Assembly: GCA_012845835.1 (NCBI GenBank)
Contig: JABAKD010000025.1
Coordinates: forward strand, 27,957,504-28,021,503
DNA length: 64,000 nt
Source: Undaria pinnatifida
Lineage: Eukaryota > Sar > Phaeophyceae > Laminariales > Alariaceae
Direction: 5' to 3'
Both the position numbers and the translations under genes were made by a program. The first letter of the stretch is position 1; each line of letters starts with the position of its first letter. The notes below the pieces were generated by a model. It saw only the letters and a program-made list of their open reading frames with translations. It searched no databases and was not told the origin of the DNA. Below are positions 1-12,700 of the stretch, in pieces.

Positions 1-603
1 GGTTGGGAGGGGGGTGCCGCAAGGGAGCAGAGTTTCGCGTCCATTGAGTGGATTAACAAGGCGCGCAGGAAGTACACGAAAACATACTCCGCGCCAGACG
101 GCTATGTACAAGGAACGCCCCCCCCGGTCGCCAACGTTTTCACAAGCGTTCGACTCTCGCCAGCAACGTCGGACGATAAATTTGCCGCCAAATCGGGCTC
201 GGCGCATACTGTTAGTAGTTGCTAGATTAACTCTACCGAAAAAGACGTACATAGGGCGAAAACAGTTTTTCGGTATTCCACGTACACAGCAATCCGGGCA
301 AAAAGCGGGTATATTGCTTTCCATACCTTTCATCTCACTCAGCTACCCCAAGCGTGTTGTAACGCCTGCACCCGATATGCTGCCTTCTATTGCTGACAAT
401 ACAACTCGAAACAAAGGAGGGCAACTGCCGCCGACGAAAAACGTATTATCAGAGCACGGGTGCGGTGCTCTCCCATTCGATCCAATGCTGTTGTTGGTTT
501 TCTCACATTAACTCATGGTCAAAATTTCGTCCTTGGCTGCACAATTACTCTGTAGAGTGGAAAAATACCTCAGGAATGTACAGCTGGTCGAGTAAGCTCT
601 CAC
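1..603. other. Gene A intron 5, no gene seen
   Basis: On the minus strand this follows the exon 5 donor and contains no match to the TPR/vWA exon. An open frame on the plus strand (14-511, 165 codons) has no recognisable motif and is probably chance. Around 496-535 is a minus-strand tail of the dispersed repeat family C (reverse of GTTAATGTGAGAA). Confidence 0.5.
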
Positions 604-792
604 CCCTCTATCATTTCCCAGCTTCGTGAAGAGGACCTTCGCGTCGAAGTAGTTCTGCTGGGCGACGTCGACGTCCCCGCTCCCCATGGTGACGTTCGCG
701 AAGTTGATGACGGTCGTCATAGCCTCGAAAGCCATCATCAGCTCCTCCACTTCCGACGAGGTGATGTCGTTCACTATCCACGTCCCGGCGGA
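604..792 (-). CDS. Gene A exon 5
   Basis: 63 codons, identical in length to gene B exon 5. Reads SAGTWIVNDITSSEVEEL through LFTKLGNDRG. Acceptor CCTTTTAG, donor GGG-GTGAGA. Confidence 0.85.
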
Positions 793-3700
793 CTAAAAGG
801 CGTCGAGTAACAAAGTTAAGCAAGTTTGGAAAGCGAAGCGACGAAACCGACGCAGGACGGGGGACATGTTGGCGGAGAAAATTCACGGCATCGGAACAGA
901 CCACGCCGAAACCTAGACTGGCCTTCAAAATCCCAACTTTTAGACACCACAAACTCAGGACGAGCAATAGTCGGGATTGGCGAGGGGATTTTTCACGAAC
1001 TTTCGAAGCTCGAAACCGACCATGCCGACTTCTTGATTGACCTCGAGAAAGCCCGATTCGGAAACACAATAAATTTCGGACGAGCTTCGCCTGCATCGAC
1101 GGGAAAATGTCTACCTGGTACAAAGCTTCCGGACGCGTAAAAAACGACCACTCCAACTCTTAAACCGCCCTTTAAATCCGAATCTCGAGACAACACTACC
1201 TTGAATGACCTATTACTATGCACCTACCCACTTTAGTACCAGGGCACCAGTTAACATTTTCCGGCGGGGAATTTTCGGATGCCAAAAATCACGACCATCC
1301 CTCAGCACAAAAAACATCCCGAATTTCAATACAACAACAATTCAAAAACCTACGATGCAGCGCCTACAACTTAATACATTATCACTACTTGAAGACATTT
1401 AACTGATTTCTACGTCCAAGGGATACAATGCTGGGACGAGGGCAAAGTGGCTTGCGGAAGGGTAACATTTATTTACTGAGGTATTATCGTGTTGGTTTGA
1501 AAGGCCAGAGAGTGAGGCAGTTCCGTAGGCCAAACTATGTGATGTCGACCTTGCTGACTTGGCTCGTGAAGACTTCCTTTCCAATGAACCAAAAAAAAAC
1601 ACAAAGATGAGTTTCGATGAAATTATCCATCTCACATCTGAGTGTCTAATGTTTATTTACTTTCAAAACACCACCACGGGCGGTCATCCGCACGAAGCCA
1701 CCAGCGCCATCTGCAACACTATGAAACGACGATAGAGAGAAAAAAAAAAGCGCGCGTAACAGAAACAGGCGGAAGGGCACATGCACGCTACGGCACCTGC
1801 TTCGAGAAGTCCATACGATTCAGCGTTTGCAGGACGTCGACAAGCTGGTTGACGGGCTCGGTGACGCTCTTGGACAGGAGGTGGGTAAAACCGGCGACGA
1901 AGCAGCCAATCAGCAGCAGCGCCACCGCCATGACGATGCTAGCTATTACCACGACTTTCCCGATCTGCAACCCCGTCGAGGCGAAGATCTTTCCCCCGAC
2001 GAGCGATGGAGGCCGGGGTTGAGCAGAAAAAAGGGGGAGGGGTTAACATCCAGCGGCGCCTGTCGCAAGCGCGCTACAAAAGTGATGCCTGAAATCCACG
2101 CGCGTTCCAGAGCGACGTAATATTGGCGGTGAAGGCGGGCCATCTCGCCGGCGCTACTGGACGTGCTCTTTCGGTGCGGAAGGCGGCAACGGGGGGGGGG
2201 TGTTTTACGAGTGCACTTGTTCTGCGACATCCGTCGCCTGGTTGTACCTCGCCTGGTTGTGCTTCGAATGATGGAAACGGTTTTATTGAAGTGCCAGCAG
2301 GTTCTTGGCGCCGATTAACCAAAATTACGCGACAAGTGGAAGTTTCTGCAGGCTTCTCACGCGGTCGACAGAGTTCGTGCCCCATTTATGTTGTCACGTC
2401 ACCATCACACACGTGGCCGCGATTCAACGCTGAAACAACTCAACGACAGCTATAACAACAGTCAATAAAAAATCGGACAACTTCGCGTCTTCTCCGTTCC
2501 CCACTACTCATTCGGCTCTTCCACCATTCCCTTCCCCTGCCGAGGACCACGATATATACCCACCACGGCAAGGAACACGCCGTGTTTGCTCTGGTAAGAT
2601 CGAGTAACTGCCCACTGCCCGAACAGCGGGGGGTACGCTATAGTGATGGATATCGTACCAAAAGTTTCGATGTACCGAAATATCGAAGTTTTAGTATACC
2701 AGGTACGGCATTGAACGCGCTTTTCCCTCCACCCGCTGTCTTCCCTGAATAATTTATGCTGATACCGAACGAAACCTTCCTACAGTCAACCAATATCGAA
2801 GTCGTATCAATGTGATTTTCGTTTCTCGGATTCGTATCGTGTCGAACTCGACTATCGTTCGATATTCATCACTTATGCAGATCGACCATCGAAGCCGCAG
2901 CGAATTGATTTTGCTTCTTACCGGCATCGTATATCCTAATATCCATTTCGATCCTCGTTCGATATCCACCAATGTTAATAACATGCTCACCTCCAGCAGC
3001 GCGTCCTTACTGACGGTAACTACTGTGATATAGCCTCCGTTGCCGCAGACGCCGTTTCCATCGACAGTACCCGAATCACTCGCGGTCTCGTGGCTCCACG
3101 CCAATATCCAGGTGCTTTCATTTCTCGAGTACGTCGCATTCCCGGAGCAGTCTGCATTCATCCTCTCGACGATAAGGGCGAACTCATCGGGGTCTAAGCC
3201 CAACTCGAGCGCGATGATCTCTTCTGTATCGTCGTTTCGTCCGAGGTCCTTGTGAACCACCACATCCCCACCTCCTCCCGGGGCTAGCAGGTAGGCATAG
3301 CCTTCATCGTTAACGACAGTGAGATCTTTGATTGAGTGTTCGATGTCCGAGAAGTCCAAGTCTAAGGCGACCACTCCCATCACAAGCGTCGTGTCCCGGA
3401 CATTGAACACCGGGGCAGCGACGGTTACGATGGGTATTCCCGTGTCCACGTCCGCGTAAGGGTTCGTGAATATAACCCCGGTGTTGCCGTCCGCTACCGC
3501 GTCTTGGTACCAGGGCCGGCAGCGGGGATCGTACGACGTGGGGAAGGTCTTACCTATATACTCGGTGGTTCGATCATCGCATTCCTGTTTAGGCAACGCC
3601 GCGAGAACGACGGTATGTTGGGTGGTCGCCGTCTGTTCCGAGAAAAGAGGAAGGTCGCGCTCGGAAGAGGAACAGGGCGGGCTATGTCGGGACCGGACAG

Positions 3701-6700
3701 CGGCATCAACCCTTTCGGGGAGCCAGGTCAAGCCACCGGGAAAAAAAAGACACATGTATCATACCAACCATCTAGTTTGAGCGCAAATCAATTCGAATAG
3801 TGTTTCATGCGGCGCGCGCAGCGTAACGGCAAAGCTTTGGGAGACACCCCGCTAAACCCAGCAGAGCCCAGGCTGCTTCGTGTAGCTGATGCTGTAATTG
3901 TTGCTTTTCGCGACATTTTCCTATCGAGTACTTTACTTATCAGCACATTACCAGCAGTCAGTCCCACATAAAAATGCATCTCCCTCTAACCTAGCAGCTC
4001 ACGTTTGATCTTGTGGCTGATGCTATATCCATCATACATATTTTGGCGTGTTTTCGCTCTGAAGCTACAAAAAGTTATAGTCAATTCCCCTCCCCCCCAG
4101 ACACATGCAGTTCACCCGTCATGAGACCCGCCGAACACCTCACGGCGCTTCGCGCTTGGTGCAAACAATGTCTGCCTGGTTGGTGAAAACCCGACGTGCT
4201 CCGTCCCGGCATGGTAGGGATGCGAGGGTCTATGATCATACGACTACGGCCACGCACAAAATGAGTACCCCCAAGACACATGCTCCTGCAAGGGTGCACA
4301 TTTTTTTTCAAATACTCTACTATTATATTCACTTGAGGAGCTCCATACCCCACCCGAAAACTGTTCGTGAGTAAACCTTAAGGGCAGTCTGAAGAACAAA
4401 CCCGTAGTACAGGTGTCTAAAACCACCATTTTGCACAACAACAGAGTCATCCCACGGTAGGGGTTGCACTTTTTTAGCCAAAAAAAGGTATATACCTGCT
4501 GGCTGGTTGAGCTCCTAAGTCATGAACTACCCCGGTTAGTCCAAAATCTTCACGAGTACAGTTTGTTTTAGGACTAGGGCATAGAAGCTTTGTCGGGTTG
4601 CGCGAACGAATTCGAAGTCATATTTCGGGTGAGATGTTGAGCTCCTCGTGTTAGGAGCTTTGGAACTTTCTGCTGTACCCCTTTTTTTTACACATCTACT
4701 TTCCAGCTTCTGGACAAAGTCGTGGTCACAGGTGTCGTCCCTTCTCCCCCCCGGTTCTTGCTTTCAAATCTTATCGCGCATAGGGTTCAGCAATCCCACT
4801 GCTCGTCGATTTTTCATCGAGTGTTGCTAACTCACGCTCTCGCGCTCTCCGCAAGTCAACTTGTGCACAAGAAAAAGTCCACACGAATTTATACGAGAAT
4901 GCACTCGGGGGGATTCGAACTCACAAAACTGACCTGTACCAGGCTCGAGGATAACCTGATACGCCACCGGGGCGACCGGTCCCCCTACCGTGGGATGGCT
5001 CAAGAATGGCATTCCGACGATTTTCTTAATAGGTTAACGAGCCTCGTCGTTCAGAAAACATTTTGGCGCCAAAAAGTGCTACTTTCTATCGTAGCACATG
5101 CCCCCACTCCCGTCTCGCCCGAAAAAAAGGGGAGCCGGGGCACACCCCTGCGCGTACCGTTTATTCGCGCCTCTAGCTTACCACTCTCAGGCCATATTCC
5201 AGGTATCCAGCTTCGTCCATGTCAAAGCCCCCATAGGCCTGCATGCTGGATTCCGTTAGTTGATTGGCGGAGGCAGAGGGGTCGTTAAGCGAAGCCAGGT
5301 AAACGAGCGAGTGCTGTCGCTGTAACCCTCGGAACGGCACGTCCATCAGCGATGAGCGGTTGAGGAGACTTGCTAGAGAGTTGTTGGTTGGGACCTCTTC
5401 CAAGCCGACGCCGTCGGCATTGATGAACCTGGAACCGGCGAAGAGGAAAACAGCGGAAGTGCCGGGAGGGGGGAAAGAGGGGAGGGAGGGAGGGAGGGTA
5501 AGGGAAAATAAGGCTTGAGCGCGCGCGTCGTATTTGACGGGTCGCCTGCGGGTTTACGACCCCGACCTTTCGTGAAAGCAAATGTCCTCGTGAGCTCATG
5601 CAACGGCGCTGGGGTGGGCTGAGAGCGACGCGGAGTGCGCTAGAACAGACAAAAGGACGACCAGCCCGGGTCGGATCGACCAAACACAACAGTAGCAGCG
5701 GTGCGACGCATGAGCCACCTACGCTGCGTAACGGAAGCGCTCGGGAGATACTTCCGAGAGGTGGAGGGACCACAAGTTAAGAAGAGTGGCACTGCCGACT
5801 TACAACCCGCTGAGCGGCAGACGGACTGGCCAAGTATTTATACTTGACATCAGGGTCTTTGCGGGATACCAAATATAGGTGGGTAGGAAAACATATATCT
5901 AAATAATAGTAGTGACACCAGCGAATGTCACATTCCAACGTCAATCTAACCCACAAGAAAATACGTTAGAATACGATTTCCTACCATATAAAAAAGATCT
6001 AACCCACAGGCTGGTTCACGTTAAACCCCAAATTTATTCCCCGGCGAATGTCCACGACGTTTTATCGATTCAGACCGTGAAAATTTGCACATGTCTTTTA
6101 TGTGCCCTTGCGAAACCTCACTTATCGTTGTTTTGTTTTTTTTTGCCTGATTTTTTGGAAAATGTGGACCACCTTAGCCCAACTGACTCGGGGAAAAAAC
6201 AAAGAAAAAAAAAAGCGGTGGTCAGACCTCGAGATGGGCATGCAGAGTACGTGCGCAAATATTCAGGGTCTCTCTCTCAACAACGGAGAGGACATTTTGA
6301 CTTTTGCGCACAGAAGAATATCAATACGTTGTTTCGTTCAAATGACTTGGTTTTAGTGTAAGATACAATTTTTTCGCTAGATTCTGCTTAAATTGAACAC
6401 AGGCAGGTCAAATCTGAAATTTTGTGCGCAAAATTTTCTACAGACATGCCTTGGAGTACGTCCAGCCGATCGTGCAAAATGCGGCGCAACTTTGGTTTTC
6501 GCCCCCGCCTGGAAAAAGCCTGAATATTATTGAAAAAATTGAAGGCCGGAGATGAGGTACTCCAAAACTACCGACTCTACTACCTACCTGCATACCCACG
6601 TACAACCTACCCTGTTAGCTGGGCTGGTTAGTCATGTGCGTGGTGCGTGATTTCGCATCCTACTTATTACCTGGTATATATTTCCTTCCTGCCATACTCC

Positions 6701-9700
6701 GCACCTCTGATACTCGACACGTCGGATACGCAAGTAGCGGACGTTCGGTGCGGTTAGGGTTATCCATCCCTCACAAAAGGCAAATGGCGGTGCGAGCTAA
6801 CCTCTCAAATGATGTTCTAGCCTTTTTCTCGATCGGGGGGTGATTGAACATCAAGTTCGTTGTTAGCAACCACTCATGTTTGATGCTATGTGCTCGTACA
6901 ATGTGGTGATAAACGTTCGGGAGGATTCCCCGAGGGACTTGAGAAGTTTTGGATGCTCAACCGTAGTATCATAGCGTGTTGGCAGGGGATGCATTCGTTA
7001 ACTCAATTCCCGACAGACACTTTGCTGGCGCTGTGCTGTCAACCAACATCTCAAAGTTGTGGCTTTTTTTTGGAAACCACAGCACCAGTTCCAGCTTCGG
7101 GATCCTCTCGTATATAATGCGTGTCTGAGAAATGCCAAACTTGTGGGTTTTCGGAAAGACAGCACCGGTTACAGCTTCGAGATCCTCGATCTTCATCTAC
7201 GTACTGGTAGATCATACACTTGGAGAAGAGGTGTTTTTGTATTTTTTGCTGTCGTCCCTTAAACTTCAGTTGATGCTGCTAGCGAAAAACGAGCAAGAAC
7301 GGCATTGCCCAGCGCGTTGCGTGCATGCGTCGAGATCAGCAAGCAGTAGCGCCCCCCGGTCCGTCGATGGGAACGTGTTTTGTATTTTATATAAATATTT
7401 TAAGGACGTTAGCCGTGAGTTCGACGAATTTCAGGTCAATACTCATCTTTGCAAGGTGCATTTTTGGTACTTGTAATATACTATGTGGGTGGGTTTTTTC
7501 TTAATGGGAGGGGTCCTATTCTTTTGTTAAAAAAAAACGTTTTCTCTACTATTATGGTTGGTGTTGGTATTTTTGCTTTCGGCGGGGAATTTTCAGCTAG
7601 ATCTAACATCATACGAGTATCTATTTTATAAAATTATTACTGTAGTTTCCACTATTCTGCTCTATCATATGTATGGTGGATGGTTTGCGGATGGATGGCT
7701 TGGTCAGGGTTGTTGGTACTTGTGGTTAAGTGCGTAGGTAAGTGTTCTCTACCTGAGGTTGGACTTACTATTTTGTTTTTTGCGCCATAATGGCGGGTTT
7801 TGGTATACATCGGGAGTATGAAGACAGCCAGTAGTAGTGATCTAATATGTTAATAATAATCAATATAGCATTCGAGAATTAAAGTTGACTACCATCCTAA
7901 AAATAAAAAAGGAACGAGTCTGTATGACTCCAACCCACTTTTACGTCCAAATCATGTATGGTGGCCACGGATGGTCTGTGGGTGGATGGCTTTGTCAGGG
8001 TTGTTGGTACTCGTGGTTCAATATATAGGAAAGTTTTCTCTACCCGAGGGTGGTTCTATTATTTTGTCTTTTTATTTATTTATTTTGTTTGTCTTCGCTA
8101 TGCGTTGAGGCTGTTTTATACAGGGTTTTATAACTCATGTGCTGGGAAAAGGCAGCCGGCACAGCTATCACAAGCTTTGTCGGACGGGCTAAATACAATT
8201 ACTTCCCCGCCCACGAGCGTTCACGCCTGCCTGACTCGAAAACGCTTCAATCGTACCAGTTGTCTCGTAACAGCAAAAACAGCTGGCGGGTGACAACAGC
8301 AAAGCCCCCAAGCAACACAACAGCAGCCAGGATATGGGATACACCTGAAGATGCGCCGCTATACATAATACGCAAGCATTTTCGGACCTGTTTTTCTTCT
8401 CCTATAGTGCGGGCTAAGAATGGTGGAAGCACCTCCCGCGGTCGGTGCTACCACCCCTTCCCTTACGCTGCCACGGTCTATCAGAATCACGATATTCAGT
8501 TTTGTACTGTTTGTCGTTATGCTGATCGGGCCGTTTTCCCCCACTCCTCTCTTTGGGTTGCCTGTCCGTTATCCTTGGTGGTGGTGGCCTCGATATAAGC
8601 ATCCAGGTCGGCGAAAGGGGTGGCAGACGAAAAACATCATGGCGATGGTTGGGGGTGTAACTTGGGGAATAGGGAAGGAGAGGTGAAACGGAGAGATGAA
8701 ACCGGGACCACGCCGAGATGTGGAGGGGGGTGCGGGGACGAAGGGAGATGTTGAAGGTTTCAAACTATCTCTTTCTTCTCGCTTCTCTGTTCGGGAAGGA
8801 AGGCTTGGTCAAGACTGACGTGGGGGGGGCCCGGGCTGTCCGCAAAATGAGGCCTATCCTTTGGTCGGGGATAGAGAATCCTTCGGGAACGATCTCCATC
8901 CCGGTTCTGGATAACACGAGGAGACAAAAAAGTAAGGACACAAAAAAGAGAGAAAATAGAAAACGAAGCAAGGAAAGGAAGATAGACAACTCACCAACAG
9001 GCAGGGGGTCGCGAGGCAAAGGCAAGGCACACGGCGCTACGAAAAAGAAGAAGAAAAAAACCCGCGGTCCGATATAGGCAATTTTTTTTCTTGCATGATA
9101 GCGTTCTGACGCTCTGACGAGATTATTTGCAACCTCATTAATCACAGCTACGGTATCTCCCATTGGTCCTGCTGCCAAACTCCGACCACTGGTGCGATAC
9201 GCTCTGAGGATTTTTTTCCAATCTCGTTGACCACAGCTACGATATGTCCCATCGTTGGTCCTGTTGGAGGTCCTGTTGATAATAGCTCTGACCTCTCTGG
9301 TGCGACACGCTCGTACGCGAGTTCGCAATTCTGTTTATCAAGCTGTCTTCCATTAGTCCTGTTGGATTATCTGACCTCTGATTCGACATTGCAATCTCCG
9401 CTGTTAGATCGAGTTCACGCAGCATTGGCTTCGCGGGACGTTAAGGATAACCCTAGCATTCCCCGGGTGATTTAGGCAATACTTGCTTTGTGGGTACTCT
9501 GGCAATAACATTGGGGTAGTGTGTCGAGTATTGCGGCGTTGTGTTGGTGTCGGCTTTCTCGCGGCCAGTAAATGAGTGCAGCCTAGTACTTCATCGAGGA
9601 ATGATACGGCACTATTTAGACCGCGTCCGTGGTACGGCCGGATCTGTCGTACGTTTGTTTGGCTACGTGGTACATTACCGTGGTACATTGCAGGAGTGCT

Positions 9701-12700
9701 TTTACGCGCGTTGAGCACGAGGGGCTCTGAGTACCGTTGTTTATAATTGCGTCTTGTCGGCTTTGAGTGGGACAGGACAATTAAAATCTTGAAGGAGTAC
9801 TTTTACGTGCGCTAGGCACTAGGGGATTTGATCCCCGTCGTGTATCGCTGTGTTGTGGGCTTTGAGCGAGAGAATTGAGGAGAATTCTTATATTTTGCGT
9901 GTCGTGGACTTTGAGCGGCTTTCGCTTCGTGCACACCAAAGGAGTGTTGAGCTACAGGAGTACCTGTGGGTGCATTGCGCACTGTAGGCTTTGAGCCCCG
10001 TCCATTTTTTCGGTAAGTTCAGGTCTTTCGCGGCGTTCGTAAGACTAAACAGTACTTTGATGTGCGCCAGTATTTCATGTGCGCGTTGAGTATTTTCATG
10101 CGCTTTGAGTGGGAGGATGGCGCTTTGAAGGTAACCTGGAAGCTTTGGACCGCCATATGCGTGTTGACTTATTTGGGGGCATGTCGTCAATATGCTCATA
10201 ACTTTTACTCGAGGTATTGTGGGCTGTTGGCGGTTTCGGCTTCGTGGGACATTAAAAATGGTGCAAGGTTATGACACAGGGTAAGGTAGGGAGGATGTCA
10301 ATACCACATTTTTACTACCGGATTCGGGCCACTCGGACGAGCGACTCCGTACCTCACGGACACAAATACTTTAGGCGATGGTCTTGGCGCAGCGTGGCTC
10401 ACCATTACGGATTGATATCGCAAAGATAAAACAGCACGGGAAGCTAAAGACCGCAATGGAACAGGAGGGTTACTCGCGCGAGTGACTCCGAGCCCCGGCA
10501 AAAAACGCCTCCAAACAACATAACACCCCAACCGTAGCCTTGGTGCTATGAGTTACTTCTGAAGGTGTAGACCGTTGGCGGTTTTGGCTTCGTGGGACAT
10601 AACATTGTGCGCAGGGATGGTATATGTGATGGACCGACGAATGAAAGGCGGAGTACAATGGCGATTATTAATGGAGTATTTTTCCTGGAGCATAGTGTGT
10701 TTTTTGCGGCGCTATGAATAGCTCATTCGTGGGCTTGTATTCTATCCATCGAGTCGGAATGCAATGGGGAAGTTTAATGGGAAGTTTTTTTCGAGCACCG
10801 CGTGCGTTGGTGACGTTGGCATCGCGAGGCATACATTCTGTCCTCGACTTTCAACGACCAATATCAAACAATAATTATTTGCTCCCAACGCCCGTTGTTA
10901 CGAACCATACTGTCGCCCACCATCGCTGTCGAAGCCTTTGATTCGCCCATTGCGCGGGCGACGTCAGCCGCGGAAACCTTGTAATTGTACCTATTAAATA
11001 TTCCGTCCGTAACATCTGACCTTGTAACTACTGCAAATTTATGTACGCAGAAGTAGCCCCATCGGCGGGAACCCCGCATGTGCTGTCAATATTGCCCTAC
11101 AGAGTATTATTGCTGACCGTTCACAACTGAATCCGCGTTTCGGGGACAAACCAGCTTGATCTTGAACTTGGATGATATTGCAGTAGCTGTTGCGTTTCCT
11201 GATGAGCTCCTCTTGCCCGCAAGAAGAAAACACCGGTGTGATAGCAATATCATCAGCCGCCATCTATATTGAGCGACTAACACCCAAGGGTGATACCGTA
11301 CTGTGGTAGGTACAACAACTCTATAGAGGGGGGTACAGCAGACGTGCCTTTAAGCGAGAACAAGCAGAGAAGGAGACGGGATTGAATGAGGGTGGCGGTA
11401 TTCGGTGTCCATTGGCGTTACGTAACGCCGAAAAATAACGCGAGTATCCACTACAATTGAAATTAATTACCCATCGCACATTGTCGGAAGATGAAAGAAA
11501 AAGGTGGTGAGCGACTCCGCGCCCTAGCCTGTACCCCCCCGAGCTCGATCGCGTGCTTTCTTGCCCTTAATAAGGAGCGGAGACACCACAGCAGAGCGCT
11601 CCTCCGACTCGCGTGTGAATAGCCTACACACCCACCGTTGTGTATAGCAGAATGCGCGCCGAATGCGGGCCACGGCCTCGCCTTCTTGAGCAAATTTATC
11701 TACGTTAGGGTCGTCCCGCAGATGAAATACAATGAACCTGCACACACCATACAATTTTGTTGCTTACTATTAATTGGTGTGTTCGTGGCACCGAAAACGC
11801 TGGGTATATCCTCGTCTTCCTTTATCCTCCATATTTATGCTTCTCATGGAACGATCATTATCACGGACCGTGACCGTGTTGAATGTCGTTAGGTATACAC
11901 GGTCACCTGCACTACTTGTTTTTGAGTGGAACTTCATGAAAGCTTCCGTGGAAGCTTCCTCTGCTTCCATAAAAGCTTCCACAGCTTCCATGAAAGCTTT
12001 CATCGAAGCAAGAGGAAACTTCCATGAAATCTTCCGTGGAAGCTTCCGTGAAAGCTTCCATGAAAAAAAAATCCCGGAAGCTTCCACGGATTCTTTCGCG
12101 AAAAGCTTCCATGGAAGTAGCTTCCAGGAAAGCTTCCACCCAAGCTTCCATGGAAGTAGTGGAAGATGCCGCGGAAGTCACTTCCACGAAAGCTTCCGCG
12201 AAATCTTCCACGGAAGCTTCCACAGAAGCTTCCACGCAAGCGGCAGCTTCCACGGAAGGTCGGAAGCTCAGCGGCTTCCACGAAAGCTTCCACGAAAGTT
12301 GCGGAAGTCACTTCCACGAAAGCTTCCACAAAATCTTCCACGGGAGCTTCCACGGAAGCTTCCACGCAAGCGGCAGCTTCCACGGAAGGTCGGAAGCTCA
12401 GCGGCTTCCACGAAAGCTTCCATGAAAGTTTTTCGTGAAAGCTTTCGGAGTAGCTTCCACGAAAAGTTGGAAGCTACATCCACGGAATTTTACGTTTTAC
12501 TTCCATGGAAGCTTCCGCAGCTTCCACGGAATCTCAACGGCTTCCACGACAGCTCTCACGGATATTTTTGTATTGTACACTACTGTGCCTCCAGTAGAGC
12601 TTACCATATGTCGATAGCATGGTTGACGCACACTGTGTACGAGACGAAGGGGGTGTCAACGTACATTGGTTGTTGCATTTTATTGGGTTAGGGCTAGGGT

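Noticed and set aside
2754-2990. Extension of gene A exon 3 beyond the GTGAGC donor
   Set aside because: The frame stays open, but similarity to gene B stops exactly at the donor, and gene B has a donor at the same residue.
11912-12691. Long open frames (up to 305 codons) in all directions across the GAAGCTTCC array
   Set aside because: The frames follow directly from a 12-bp repeat unit whose length is a multiple of three and which lacks stop codons on either strand. The peptides are pure low complexity.
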